A stretch of 64,000 nt of DNA from Prolixibacteraceae bacterium (GCA_019720755.1 CP081303.1:2542001-2606000); one strand, 5' to 3'; positions 9,596 through 18,614 are shown, counted from the first letter of the stretch. Program-made: numbers and translations. The notes: generated from the letters alone by a model not told the origin.

Positions 9596-9736
9596 GATTA
9601 CAAAGATTCATTGATCTTGACAAATTAGAAAATATTATAACAGAAAGTAATCAACAATACGGCCTATTATTATTAACAATCATCACTAAAACAACGTGTT
9701 TGGAACTTTTGTGTGATTATTAGACTCAAAAAGAAC

Positions 9737-9748
9737 CTGAGTAGTTAC
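9737..9748 (-). repeat. IS66 right terminal inverted repeat
   Basis: CTGAGTAGTTAC, the reverse complement of the left end at 6650-6661. Confidence 0.88.
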
Positions 9749-9779
9749 ATTCAGTGACATAATTTACGCTCATACCCCC

Positions 9780-10013
9780 CCACTTCTCCCTTTAAATCAT
9801 TTTTCCAATTGTATAATGTTTTTTTCCAATCACAAAGCAAGAAGCCATTTTTTGTATTACCTCTGTAATATTTCATAAGTGGTCCATAGGACAAACAAAA
9901 TAGTCATATTGTGGATTACTGTATAATTCGCTTTTATGTGGTACCTTCTCTTTAAATTTCTTCTTTTTCTCTAACAGGAAATAATTGCACATCACATAAC
10001 CTTCAAGATCATC
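9780..10013 (-). pseudogene. Decayed transposase fragment (IS1182-like)
   Basis: On the minus strand a short frame ending at 9873 reads DDLEGYVMCNYFLLEKKKKF and then SNPQYDYFVCPMDHL. A Tyr-rich strand, a Lys-rich linker and a D/YYxCPMG-type motif in this order are characteristic of the central part of IS1182-family transposases. After a stop the similarity seems to continue in another frame (KYYRGNTKNGFLLCDW). There is no start and no terminal repeat, so this is a remnant of an older element next to the IS66 copy. The family call rests on motif memory only. Confidence 0.5.
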
Positions 10014-10445
10014 CATTTATTAAACATGACAACAATATCGTTGCTAAATGCAAAGAAACCTCTTCTGTAAAATATTGACCTAGTAGATCAGTCAATAGTA
10101 CTGCCTGACTTAGAATGTTTCGTTAGAAGTGGGTAAATGCAAATTATGAATGCAATAATATCACTACTACCATTGTTACACATAGGAATTGCATCCATAT
10201 TACGACAACATCATCGTATAGACAAACAAAATTGATAAGCCACAGCCTTGTCTAATTATTAAGTCTTCCTTTAATGATATTTCGGCTGTCAATACATAAA
10301 AACGTTACATATCTATTCAACCATATTGCATAGATATAGGATTGCATATGATAAATTGAATTGTTAAATTAGAGAATAGATGAAAATTAGTTACCTTGCA
10401 TTTTAGGTATTTTATGGTACAAATTTTTATACAAACAACACTAGA
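10014..10445. other. Intergenic region, probable transposon debris
   Basis: No intact gene. Short minus-strand frames with some coding character (LTDLLGQYFTEEVSLHLATI around 10030-10100) suggest more decayed sequence, but none can be assigned. The stretch separates the insertion-sequence region from the YD-like gene. Confidence 0.35.
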
Positions 10446-11417
10446 ATGAAGTTTATTGGATTGCTGCTTTTGATCACGTTTTGGATTACCCAACCCCTCT
10501 CCGCTATGTATCAGTCGGGAAAGAGTCGTTCTGTGGTTGAAAAGAGAGACCAATCGGTCAACCTTAAACGCTACCATGCCATTGAGCGATTTGGGAAGAT
10601 GGAGCGCTCGACACTTACCAATGAAACCATTTCGAAATATCGTTTTAGTAGCAAAGGGGACACCATTGAGTTTAGTCAATACAAGATTGACAAAAGTTCT
10701 CCCAATGGCAAGATCGATACGCTGTGTCTAATTAGATACAACACACATGGGGTAAAAGTAGAAGAACATAAGTTTGATCCACAAGGCAATTATGTTCGCT
10801 TGGACTATTTTTATAGCCCACAAGGGAAAGTGATCTTGGTGAATCAATATGACAAGTCGGGAGTAAAGACAGAGAGAGCAGATTACTTTTATGATTCCAT
10901 GGGGCGTACCCTTCGAATGGTAAAAAGAAATTTAAAAGGAGACACCTTACGATATGATGAATATCAATATTATCGCTCAGGGACCTATATGCTCAAAGCA
11001 AAATTGAAGGAAAATAGTAAGAAAGTAGAAGTACACTACAGTTATGACAAACAAAAGAGGGTCTTTGAAAAGAAGTATCATGTAGCCAACAAACCGGTAA
11101 AAGAGGTGTTTATCGATTATGGGCCCAATGGGAAGATATCCTTAGAAAAGATAAAAAAAGGGACCCATGCCCCAAAGCATATACAATATCGATATGATGC
11201 GCGGGGAATGTGTAATTACAAGAGAGTGTTAGACACTGGAACAAAGAAAGCGACGGTGGAACGATATAGATATATATATAACAAAGCCGGGGTGTGGATT
11301 CACCGATATATCTCAATAGAGAAAGTCGAGGGATTTTATGATCATGGATTTATAGAAGATAGAGAGTTCTATGTGGATGGTAAGGGGCTTCAAACCCAAA
11401 CGCCAGTATCATTTTAA
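10446..11417 (+). CDS. Secreted YD-repeat-like protein of unknown function
   Basis: A 323-residue protein with an N-terminal signal peptide (MKFIGLLLLITFWITQPLSA). The rest consists of loosely repeated two-strand units with Tyr and Gly at turns: IRYNTHGVKVEEHKFDPQGN, DYFYSPQGKVILVNQYDKSG, DYFYDSMGRTLRMVKRNLKG, YSYDKQKRVFEKKY and YRYDARGMCNYKRV. This spacing resembles RHS/YD repeats and the tandem-strand repeats of Bacteroidetes exported proteins, predicting an extended beta structure in the periplasm or at the surface. There is no toxin-like C-terminus and no neighbouring immunity gene. The function is unknown; it stands alone between the insertion-sequence remnants and gcvT. Confidence 0.75.
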   Translation: MKFIGLLLLITFWITQPLSAMYQSGKSRSVVEKRDQSVNLKRYHAIERFGKMERSTLTNETISKYRFSSKGDTIEFSQYKIDKSSPNGKIDTLCLIRYNTHGVKVEEHKFDPQGNYVRLDYFYSPQGKVILVNQYDKSGVKTERADYFYDSMGRTLRMVKRNLKGDTLRYDEYQYYRSGTYMLKAKLKENSKKVEVHYSYDKQKRVFEKKYHVANKPVKEVFIDYGPNGKISLEKIKKGTHAPKHIQYRYDARGMCNYKRVLDTGTKKATVERYRYIYNKAGVWIHRYISIEKVEGFYDHGFIEDREFYVDGKGLQTQTPVSF

Positions 11418-11586
11418 GACTCTTTTAAGTGGTAAAAATATGAAGTGAGATGTTTTCGAACAAGAAATAAATACGATATGACAAAGTTCACTTTTAGTTG
11501 TATCAAACTCACTACCTTTATGGTGCAAAACAGATCGTATTAGAAGAATTGACTAAAAAAGAAACTCAAAATAAAATAGACCAAAA

Positions 11587-12672
11587 ATGAAAACTACCGC
11601 TCTAAACAAGATACACCGAGAATTGGGTGCTAAGATGGTTGAGTTCGCTGGATATGATATGCCAATAGAGTATAGCGGAATCCTAAGCGAACATATGAAA
11701 GTTCGTGAAAGTGTTGGGGTTTTTGATGTTTCTCATATGGGAGAGATATATGTAGAAGGACCAAAATCACTTGAGTATCTTCAACACATGACATCCAACG
11801 ATGTAGCCGCATTAGATCATGGAAAAGCACAGTACTGTTACTTTCCAAATGGCAAAGGAGGTATCGTAGATGATTTGATTGTTTATTGTATGATCAAAGA
11901 CCAGAAATATCTTTTGGTTGTCAATGCCTCGAATATTGAGAAGGACTTCCAATGGTTGCAAGACAACCTCATTGAAGGCGTCACATTGGATAATATCTCA
12001 GATCGTATCTCTCAGCTTGCTGTTCAAGGCCCCAAAGCACAGGAGATTCTTCAACGACTTACGACTGTAGAGTTGGATAAAATTCCTTTTTACCAATTTG
12101 TAGTAGGATCCATTGCAGGGGTAGAGAATGTGATTATCTCCAATACAGGGTATACTGGATCAGGAGGATTTGAGCTCTATTGTGAGAACAAAGATATAGA
12201 GATGTTGTGGACTGAGATTTTCCGTGAAGGAGCTCCTGAGGGGATTAAACCAATTGGTTTGGCTGCTCGCGATACCCTACGTATGGAGAAAGGATATTGT
12301 CTATATGGCAACGATATCGATGACACCACCTCTCCTCTTGAAGCAGGATTAGGATGGACAACCAAGTTTATCGACAACAAACCATTTATTGACAGACCAA
12401 CACTTGAAAAAGAGAAAGCAGAAGGAGTAAAACAACGCTTGCGAGGCTTTATTCTACAAGAGAGAGGTATTCCTCGTCATGGATATGAAATTTGTGATGC
12501 TGAAGGAAACAAAATTGGTGTGGTTACATCTGGAACCCAATCTCCTATATTGAAGCAAGGTATTGGTTTGGGATATATTCATATCGATCACTGTAAATTC
12601 GGGAATACAGTCTATATCCGTGTTAGGAAGAAACTGATTCCAGCTTTGATCAAAAAATTACCTTTGGTGTAG
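11587..12672 (+). CDS. gcvT: Aminomethyltransferase (glycine cleavage system T protein)
   Basis: The 361-residue T protein transfers the aminomethyl group from lipoylated H protein to tetrahydrofolate, releasing ammonia. The full family pattern is present: [21 protein letters not shown] at the N-terminus, [11 protein letters not shown], the folate-binding [10 protein letters not shown] with the conserved Asp pair at residues 95-96, [34 protein letters not shown] and the C-terminal barrel. Length is normal. The P and H protein genes are not in the window. It lies just upstream of serC and serA, consistent with shared serine-glycine-one-carbon metabolism, but a 225-base gap suggests separate transcription. 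Confidence 0.96.
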   Translation: MKTTALNKIHRELGAKMVEFAGYDMPIEYSGILSEHMKVRESVGVFDVSHMGEIYVEGPKSLEYLQHMTSNDVAALDHGKAQYCYFPNGKGGIVDDLIVYCMIKDQKYLLVVNASNIEKDFQWLQDNLIEGVTLDNISDRISQLAVQGPKAQEILQRLTTVELDKIPFYQFVVGSIAGVENVIISNTGYTGSGGFELYCENKDIEMLWTEIFREGAPEGIKPIGLAARDTLRMEKGYCLYGNDIDDTTSPLEAGLGWTTKFIDNKPFIDRPTLEKEKAEGVKQRLRGFILQERGIPRHGYEICDAEGNKIGVVTSGTQSPILKQGIGLGYIHIDHCKFGNTVYIRVRKKLIPALIKKLPLV

Positions 12673-12697
12673 GTTAATCATAACGTGTATGATATGA

Positions 12698-12733
12698 TTA
12701 TCTCTAAACTCTCATGCATGCGTTTAGAGATAA
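12698..12733 (+). terminator. Hairpin downstream of gcvT (weak terminator)
   Basis: Arms TTATCTCTAAAC and GTTTAGAGATAA, 12 bp, around a 12-base loop. It lacks a proper T run, so termination efficiency is doubtful. Confidence 0.5.
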
Positions 12734-12834
12734 AATACCACCCTGTGTTAAGTCTTTATTTCATATTACATATGATTTTTATCATGACATAGGATTTTGT
12801 TTTAAAAAACATTATATTGACAAAATATAACAAG

Positions 12835-12860
12835 TTAATGAACTTCTTTCAGTTCATTAA
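12835..12860 (+). promoter_or_regulatory. Hairpin in the serC leader
   Basis: Perfect 9-bp stem TTAATGAAC/GTTCATTAA with an 8-base loop, 37 bases before the serC start codon. It could be a leader structure or a palindromic operator; no T run follows. Confidence 0.35.
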
Positions 12861-12897
12861 TTATTAGGATAATAACATATTTAATGACCAAATCGCT

Positions 12898-13971
12898 ATG
12901 AAGAAGCATAATTTTTATGCAGGACCTTCGATCTTGCCAGAATACACAATTAAAAAAACAGCGGAAGCTATATTAGATTTTGCAGGAACAGGACTATCTG
13001 TAATGGAGGTTTCCCACCGAAGCAAGGAATTTGTAGCAGTAATGGACGAAGCAACCGCTTTGGTAAAAGAGTTGTTACAGGTGCCAGAAACTCATGAAGT
13101 ACTATTTCTTCAAGGAGGTGCATCTACCCAATTTTTTACTGTTCCATTTAACCTGCTAAAGACAAAAGCAGCATACCTTAATACAGGTACATGGTCCAAC
13201 AAAGCGATCAAAGAAGCAAAATTATTTGGTGAAATTGTCGAAGTGGCATCATCTAAAGATACGACTTACAACTATATCCCTAAGGGGTATGTAGTACCAG
13301 AGGATGTCGATTACTTCCACTATACTACCAATAACACCATTTACGGAACACAGATTCACCACGATCCAGAAGTATCTGTTCCATTGATTGCAGATATGTC
13401 ATCGGATATTTTCAGTCGTCCTATCGATGTATCAAAATATGATTTGATCTACGCAGGAGCACAGAAAAACCTAGCACCAGCGGGCGTTACATTGGTTATT
13501 GTACGCAAAGAGGCACTTGGAAAAGTAGATCGTCCAATTCCTACTATGATAGACTATCGCACTCATATCGAGAAGGGGTCAATGTTCAACACTCCTCCAT
13601 GTGTACCAGTATTTGCAGCATTGCAAACATTAAGATGGTTAAAAGAGAATGGTGGAATTGAGGCAATTGCTAAAGTGAACCAAGAGAAAGCAGCCATCAT
13701 TTATGATGAGTTGGATCGTAACAAATGTTTCGAACCAGTGGTAAAGGATCCAGCAGACAGATCATTGATGAACATTACTTTCGTGATGACAAAAGCTTAC
13801 AAAGAGAAGGAGGCTGAGTTTTTTGAACTTGCAACTTCTAAAAACTGTGTTGGTATTAAGGGACATAGATCTATTGGAGGATTCCGTGCATCTACTTACA
13901 ATGCTATGCCCAAAGAGAGCATTCAAGTTCTTGTGGACGCAATGAAAGAGTTTGAGCAAAAACAAGCATAA
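12898..13971 (+). CDS. serC: Phosphoserine aminotransferase
   Basis: PLP enzyme of serine synthesis converting 3-phosphohydroxypyruvate and glutamate to phosphoserine; it can also serve pyridoxal phosphate synthesis. The 357 residues begin with the hallmark [10 protein letters not shown], contain the [14 protein letters not shown] segment, [24 protein letters not shown] and the PLP lysine K190 in [12 protein letters not shown], and end with the substrate-binding [15 protein letters not shown]. It is the first gene of the serC-serA-DUF1015 cluster, but the strong terminator after it shows that at least part of transcription ends before serA. Confidence 0.97.
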   Translation: MKKHNFYAGPSILPEYTIKKTAEAILDFAGTGLSVMEVSHRSKEFVAVMDEATALVKELLQVPETHEVLFLQGGASTQFFTVPFNLLKTKAAYLNTGTWSNKAIKEAKLFGEIVEVASSKDTTYNYIPKGYVVPEDVDYFHYTTNNTIYGTQIHHDPEVSVPLIADMSSDIFSRPIDVSKYDLIYAGAQKNLAPAGVTLVIVRKEALGKVDRPIPTMIDYRTHIEKGSMFNTPPCVPVFAALQTLRWLKENGGIEAIAKVNQEKAAIIYDELDRNKCFEPVVKDPADRSLMNITFVMTKAYKEKEAEFFELATSKNCVGIKGHRSIGGFRASTYNAMPKESIQVLVDAMKEFEQKQA

Positions 13972-14315
13972 AAAAGGAGCCGTTAATGGCTTTCAAAGAG
14001 ATAAGGAAAGGTCGTAAATGTTATTTTACGACTTTTTTATATTCCTTTTTTATAACTAAAGATGAATGTTTTGTGACACCCAATTTGTCAGGATAATTTC
14101 ATTTTGATTTACACCTAGTGAAGTCTCTAAAAAGATCAAAGCTAGAAGCTGTATTATATTATAATTTAAAAAAAACTACGACACGATCGACACGATGATT
14201 GTTGTTGTAGAACATTTGTAATCCAGTGAAATAGGGAGCTATTTTTTTACAAAAAATGATTGTTGTCATGTTTGTTCCATGAAATAAGCTCTAAATTTCA
14301 CTATAATTTTAAGCT
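13972..14315. other. serC-serA spacer
   Basis: Contains the serC terminator near its start. The rest is AT-rich without a gene; TTTG at about 14264 followed 17 bases later by TAAATTTC is a possible but poorly spaced promoter for serA. Confidence 0.4.
14011..14038 (+). terminator. serC terminator
   Basis: Stem GTCGTAAA/TTTACGAC with a 6-base loop followed by six T. Confidence 0.85.
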
Positions 14316-15248
14316 ATGACAGTGATGAAAAAAATATTAGTTGCTACAGAAAAACCATTCTCTAAAGAGACCACAAATTATATGTTAGAAACTGCTAAGA
14401 GTCTAAATGTAGAGGTGGTATTATTAGAGAAATATAGCTCAAAAGAGGAACTATATGATGCACTGAAAGATGTTGAAGGATTGATTGTAAGAAGTGATAA
14501 GATCGGAGCTCAAGAGATGGATAAAGCCCCTAAATTAGAGGTAATTGTTCGTGGTGGTGCAGGATACGATAATATTGATTGTGAATATGCTAAACAAAAA
14601 GGTATTGTGGTAATGAATACACCAGGACAGAATGCCAATGCAGTAGCAGAGTTAACTTTCGGTCTTCTTCTTATGATGACACGCAAGAAATATTCAGGAA
14701 ATCAAGGGTTTGAAATCTCTGGAAAAAGTCTTGGAATCTTAGGTTTTGGAAACATCGGTCGTAGAATTGCAAACTATGCACTCGGATTCAATATGGAGGT
14801 TGCTGCTTGTGACATCTTCCTTAAACCAGGGGAGACAGGTAATGACAAGGTTGCATATTGCGCGACAGTAAAAGAGTTGTTTGCAAATAACCAGGTGATC
14901 TCTTTAAATATCCCTGCAACCAAGGATACTATCAATAGTATTGGTTATGACCTACTCATGTCGATGCCTAAAAATGCGGTAGTTATCAATACAGCACGTA
15001 AAGAGGTAATTCATGAAGAGGAACTTGCCAAAGCACTTAGTGAAAGAACAGATCTACACTATGTAGCAGATATTGCACCTAGTAATGCACAAGAGCTTTT
15101 GGAAGAGTATGGGAAACAGGTATTCTTTACTGCTAAAAAGTTGGGGGCACAAACAGAAGAGGCAAATTTCAATGCAGGAAAAGCAGCATTGAACCAATCA
15201 GCAAAATATCTAAATGAGAAGGTAGCTGATTTTCAAGTAAACAAGTAA
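14316..15248 (+). CDS. serA: D-3-phosphoglycerate dehydrogenase, short Lys-type
   Basis: NAD-dependent first enzyme of the phosphorylated serine pathway. It is 310 residues (or 307 from the ATG at 14325, MKKILVATEKP) and has no ACT or ASB regulatory domain, so it belongs to the short type III class. The NAD-binding loop is LGILGFGNIGRRIANYALG and the catalytic Arg lies in the VINTARKEVIHEEEL region. In most 2-hydroxyacid dehydrogenases the acid-base residue is the His of TPHxGAxTxEA; here the segment reads TAKKLGAQTEEA, so Lys replaces His. This is the pattern described for the Entamoeba/Bacteroides-like sub-type of the enzyme. It lies between serC and DUF1015. Confidence 0.93.
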   Translation: MTVMKKILVATEKPFSKETTNYMLETAKSLNVEVVLLEKYSSKEELYDALKDVEGLIVRSDKIGAQEMDKAPKLEVIVRGGAGYDNIDCEYAKQKGIVVMNTPGQNANAVAELTFGLLLMMTRKKYSGNQGFEISGKSLGILGFGNIGRRIANYALGFNMEVAACDIFLKPGETGNDKVAYCATVKELFANNQVISLNIPATKDTINSIGYDLLMSMPKNAVVINTARKEVIHEEELAKALSERTDLHYVADIAPSNAQELLEEYGKQVFFTAKKLGAQTEEANFNAGKAALNQSAKYLNEKVADFQVNK

Positions 15249-15354
15249 TGTCTTGTTTGGGTAAGACACAAATTCATCATGAACCCTAATGTCGTCGGTC
15301 CCCTACAATGTTATTCTGTTTACACTATCGTGAAAAAACAAAACAATCAGATAT

Positions 15355-15383
15355 GCAGGAGAGCAAGTTCTCTCCTGCTTCTT
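15355..15383 (+). terminator. serA terminator
   Basis: Perfect stem GCAGGAGAG/CTCTCCTGC with a 6-base loop followed by TTCTTT, about 105 bases after serA. It lies 30 bases before the DUF1015 start, so it could also act as an attenuator. Confidence 0.75.
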
Positions 15384-15413
15384 TAGAGTGTAATTTAATA
15401 GAAAACTAAAAGT

Positions 15414-16661
15414 ATGGCTATTCTAAAAGCATTTAAAGGTTTACGTCCACGTACAGATTTGGCAACACAAGTTGCTTCTCGTCCTTACGATGTCCTCAAC
15501 TCAGAGGAGGCAAGAAAAGAATCTGAAGGAAATCCATATTCACTTCTTCATATTATCAAACCGGAGATTGCCTTCGAAGCAACTATGGATGAGCATGCTC
15601 CTGAGGTGTATGATAAAGCGGTAGAAAAATTTAAGGATTTTCAACAAAATGGATGGCTAGAGCAAGACAAAGAAGACAAACTCTATATTTATGCTCAGAC
15701 CATGAATGGTCGTACCCAATATGGAATTGTTGGATGTGCTGCGGTAGACGATTACATGAATGGTGTGATCAAAAAACACGAGCTTACCCGTGCGGATAAG
15801 GAAGAGGATCGAATGAAACATGTGAGAAATACACAAGCCAATATGGAGCCCGTATTCTTCTCTTACCCTGCTGTGAATAGTATTGATGCATTTGTAGAAA
15901 AGTTTGTTGCAAACCACAAGCCAGTGTATGATTTTGTTGCAGAGGATGGCTTCGGTCACCACTTTTGGGTGATAGACAAACCTGAAGATATTCAATTTAT
16001 CACAAAAGAGTTTGCTAAGGTTCCAAATACCTATATCGCAGATGGTCATCATAGAACTGCTGCTGCTGCCCTCGTTGGAAAAGAGATGAGAGAAAAAAAT
16101 CCTAACCATACAGGAGAAGAGGAGTATAACTTCTTCCTTGCAGTACACTTTCCTGACAACCAACTGAAGATTATAGACTACAATCGAGTAGTGAAAGATC
16201 TTAATGGAATGGCTACGACTCAATTCTTAGATCTTTTAAAGACAAAGTTTGATTTTGTAGACTCTTCAAATGAGGTTCTAGAGCCACAAAAACTGCACCA
16301 ATTCTCTATGTACATCGAAGGGAAATGGTATCGTTTTGATGCAAAACCAGAGATGTGTAATGATGACGATCCTATTCAAGGGTTGGATGTCACTATTCTT
16401 TCGGACCATATCCTAAATCCAGTATTGGGAATTAAAGACTTAAGAAGAGACAAGCGTATCGATTTCGTTGGGGGTATTCGTGGCTTAAAAGAACTAAGCA
16501 GACGAGTCGACTCTAATGAGGTGAAGGTGGCTTTTGCACTCTATCCTGTTTCGATGAAACAACTGATTAATATTGCAGATACAGATAATATTATGCCTCC
16601 CAAAACAACTTGGTTTGAGCCGAAATTACGTTCGGGTCTTGTTGTACATAAACTACAATAG
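15414..16661 (+). CDS. DUF1015 family protein of the serine cluster
   Basis: A 415-residue cytoplasmic protein without signal or membrane segment. It has the DUF1015 hallmarks: FKGLRPR at the start, SRPYDVLNSEEA, KKHELTRADKEEDRMKH at 120-136 and YIADGHHRTAAAALV with the DGHHR motif at 210-214. The DGHxR-type element resembles box II of the ParB/sulfiredoxin fold, which also forms the nucleotide-dependent serine kinases SbnI and SerK. DUF1015 genes commonly follow serC-serA in Bacteroidetes, and no serB phosphatase is in this window, so a role in serine or phosphoserine metabolism is likely. The reaction is not known from sequence; this is inference from motif and context. Confidence 0.88.
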   Translation: MAILKAFKGLRPRTDLATQVASRPYDVLNSEEARKESEGNPYSLLHIIKPEIAFEATMDEHAPEVYDKAVEKFKDFQQNGWLEQDKEDKLYIYAQTMNGRTQYGIVGCAAVDDYMNGVIKKHELTRADKEEDRMKHVRNTQANMEPVFFSYPAVNSIDAFVEKFVANHKPVYDFVAEDGFGHHFWVIDKPEDIQFITKEFAKVPNTYIADGHHRTAAAALVGKEMREKNPNHTGEEEYNFFLAVHFPDNQLKIIDYNRVVKDLNGMATTQFLDLLKTKFDFVDSSNEVLEPQKLHQFSMYIEGKWYRFDAKPEMCNDDDPIQGLDVTILSDHILNPVLGIKDLRRDKRIDFVGGIRGLKELSRRVDSNEVKVAFALYPVSMKQLINIADTDNIMPPKTTWFEPKLRSGLVVHKLQ

Positions 16662-16682
16662 GCTATAAATCAACACTTACTA

Positions 16683-16735
16683 AAAGTTAACAAGTCATTA
16701 TAACATATAGAGTAATGACTTGTTGACTTTTTTTT
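16683..16735 (+). terminator. Terminator after DUF1015
   Basis: A 15-bp stem GTTAACAAGTCATTA/TAATGACTTGTTGAC with one wobble pair, a 12-base loop and a run of eight T. Confidence 0.88.
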
Positions 16736-16810
16736 GTATTTTTACATATTGTAAATTGCTTACAATATTCTTTTGCCCAAAAAGAATTCATTGTTTTAAA
16801 TAATGAACTC

Positions 16811-17965
16811 ATGAAACGATTGACTTACTGCATTCCTCTACTATTGCTTCTTTGGGGACACCTTCCCCTAAAAGCACAAGACACCTTATATTATAACCAA
16901 TGGTTTGAACGAGTACCGAAGGAGATTAGCAGTTATACTACAGTCATCGAAGTAATCAATAAGAAAGCCAACATCACTGTATATAACAATGATGGGAACA
17001 GGGTCCATATGAGAGGTTTTCTCAATGGGAAGAAGGCTGTACCATGGGATGGACGTTTTGTATGGTTTTATTACAATGGGAAGACCAAACATGAAGGTCT
17101 ATTTAAAGAAGGAAGGCCAGATGGTGTACACAAATACTACTGGGATAATGGAAGGGTAAAAGCAGAAGAGAACTACCAGAATGGCATCTTAACAGGGAAA
17201 TTAAAGGAATACTATAAAGACGGTAATATTCGAGCAGAGTCGAATATTACTCAAGGAATTTTAAATGGATACACCGTTGTATTCCACCATAATGGGAAGA
17301 AGAAAGCAAAAGGAGCATATCGTAGAGGGAAAAAGAATGGAGAATGGCTCTTCTATGACACATCTGAAAAGGTGGTAAAAAAGATCAATTTTCAATCCCT
17401 TTTTACTATTGACAAAGGGAAACTAGAGATCGAGTTTCCATCAAATAATTGGAAGTTAGTACATAAAGAAGGGAATGATAGTACCAAACGTCAGATATTA
17501 ACCTTTGCATCGAAACCAATCTCTATAAAAGAGGTGGGGACAACTACCCCAACAGTTACAATTATAACAGAAAAGGTAGATTGGATGCAAGATCTAGTCT
17601 ACTACGCCACCAATATGCGACTTAGATTACCTTACCATAGAGAGAAAGATCTTTCTTGGGAAAAAGGGGATTTCAATATTAGACGTACGATGGGGTATAT
17701 GGGCAGACGTTACCAAGATGGTCCCTACACAACTAAAGGGGTAGTGATTACGCAAGTAAATAGAGGGAAAGCAGTTACCGTTATTGAAGAGGTTAATGAG
17801 ATCTTATTCAACAAGAACCAAGACTATTTTATGGATGTCATAAGATCGGTGAATGCACCGATACCAAAAAAAAGTAGTAATATTGCAGATAAATCGGTAA
17901 AAAAGAAGCGTAGAGGATTATTTAAAAGAAGAAAGAATGAAAATAGAAAATCAAAAAAGAGCTGA
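16811..17965 (+). CDS. Secreted MORN/YwqK-type repeat protein
   Basis: A 384-residue exported protein with a cleavable signal peptide ending in LPLKAQ. Residues about 60-185 hold at least five YwqK/MORN_2-type repeats (MRGFLNGKKAVPWDGRFVWF, HEGLFKEGRPDGVHKYYWDN, AEENYQNGILTGKLKEYYKD, AESNITQGILNGYTVVFHHN, AKGAYRRGKKNGEWLFYD). The C-terminal half is a different domain without recognised family, ending in a very basic tail (KKKRRGLFKRRKNENRKSKKS). YwqK-like repeats are often labelled antitoxin in databases, but a secreted protein like this is more probably a periplasmic or surface beta-sheet scaffold. It overlaps the next gene by 29 bases, so the two are translationally linked. Confidence 0.8.
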   Translation: MKRLTYCIPLLLLLWGHLPLKAQDTLYYNQWFERVPKEISSYTTVIEVINKKANITVYNNDGNRVHMRGFLNGKKAVPWDGRFVWFYYNGKTKHEGLFKEGRPDGVHKYYWDNGRVKAEENYQNGILTGKLKEYYKDGNIRAESNITQGILNGYTVVFHHNGKKKAKGAYRRGKKNGEWLFYDTSEKVVKKINFQSLFTIDKGKLEIEFPSNNWKLVHKEGNDSTKRQILTFASKPISIKEVGTTTPTVTIITEKVDWMQDLVYYATNMRLRLPYHREKDLSWEKGDFNIRRTMGYMGRRYQDGPYTTKGVVITQVNRGKAVTVIEEVNEILFNKNQDYFMDVIRSVNAPIPKKSSNIADKSVKKKRRGLFKRRKNENRKSKKS

Positions 17966-18476
17966 AGATAAGTTCCTTCTAGGAGTTAACCCAACTTCAA
18001 ATAATGAGAATGATTTCGAAGTGGTTTTTCATAACCAGTTTCCCTTCTTCTCTTCAAAAGTGTATCCTATCTCCATTCAGGATCTTAGCGAGAAAGAGGT
18101 ACCGATGTCAACATACTCCGCATACATCAATGGAGAAGGCGATCTAGAGATATTCCGTATTGAAATGATGGGATACGATAAAAACAGAGAGCTTGAAGAT
18201 TATATAGAACACCTGAAGAGTCTAGAAGAGTGGTATCTAGATTACCTATCTTGGTTAGATGAAAGAGAGTTAGGAAAGCCTGGAGTAGCAATTAAAGATT
18301 TCTCGACAGAGATGCCTGGGCTGAAGATCATCAAAGATAGTGAAGGATATATGCTATTAGGCCACCAGCTTGTTGTGACCTTTGAGAATGAAGATGATAT
18401 GGATGCATTTCTAGAGCAAGAGCTTGAGATTCCAGAATCTAAATTAGATCATGGAATCATTAATACTTTTGAATAA
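17937..18476 (+). CDS. Hypothetical acidic cytoplasmic protein
   Basis: A 179-residue protein with no signal peptide or membrane segment. It is acidic and ends with an alternating helix-strand region (HQLVVTFENEDDMDAFLEQE). I do not recognise the family. The start at 17937 overlaps the tail of the MORN gene by 29 bases in another frame; a later ATG at 18105 (MSTYSAYING) would remove the overlap, but the residues before it look like real protein sequence (FEVVFHNQFPFFSSKVYPI). The overlap and shared direction suggest a two-gene operon with the secreted MORN protein. Confidence 0.7.
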   Translation: MKIENQKRAEDKFLLGVNPTSNNENDFEVVFHNQFPFFSSKVYPISIQDLSEKEVPMSTYSAYINGEGDLEIFRIEMMGYDKNRELEDYIEHLKSLEEWYLDYLSWLDERELGKPGVAIKDFSTEMPGLKIIKDSEGYMLLGHQLVVTFENEDDMDAFLEQELEIPESKLDHGIINTFE

Positions 18477-18575
18477 AGAAAGTTAAAAAGACAGGAAATA
18501 GAGAACATATTCATCAAACAGATGTTTCAATAATTACATAAGTGATGTTTGAATTACCTCCATCGTGTCATATTA

Positions 18576-18608
18576 TTTGTTTGTTCTGTTTTTCTATTTT
18601 TAGTTTTA
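18576..18608 (+). promoter_or_regulatory. Bacteroidetes-type promoter for the candidate small RNA
   Basis: TTTG at 18576-18579, a 21-base spacer and TAGTTTTA at 18601-18608, one base from the TAnnTTTG consensus. Confidence 0.4.
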
Positions 18609-18614
18609 ATCTAT

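Larger units (their letters stand above)
6650..9748. mobile_element. IS66-family insertion sequence (single-transposase type) interrupted by an IS4-type element
   Basis: The element is bounded by a perfect 12-bp terminal inverted repeat beginning GTAACTACTCAG, extending imperfectly inward. GTAA ends are typical of IS66. Removing the nested element and one copy of its target duplication leaves about 1.66 kb, the size of the ISBst12-like IS66 subgroup that has only TnpC and no TnpA/TnpB; indeed no second gene is visible in the 140 bases upstream of the transposase start. A hairpin (CCTCCATTC/GAATGGAGG) lies at 6679-6702 downstream of the transposase. The flanking octamers CAGGTATT and ATTCAGTG differ, so the usual 8-bp duplication is not seen. 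Confidence 0.88.

Noticed and set aside
15657-16223. 188-codon minus-strand frame inside DUF1015
   Set aside because: Opposite a firm coding gene, no domain or motif, composition typical of antisense reading.
16811-18476. Toxin-antitoxin pair (YwqK-type antitoxin)
   Set aside because: The YwqK-like protein is exported and long, and the partner has no toxin features; the antitoxin label is a database convention.
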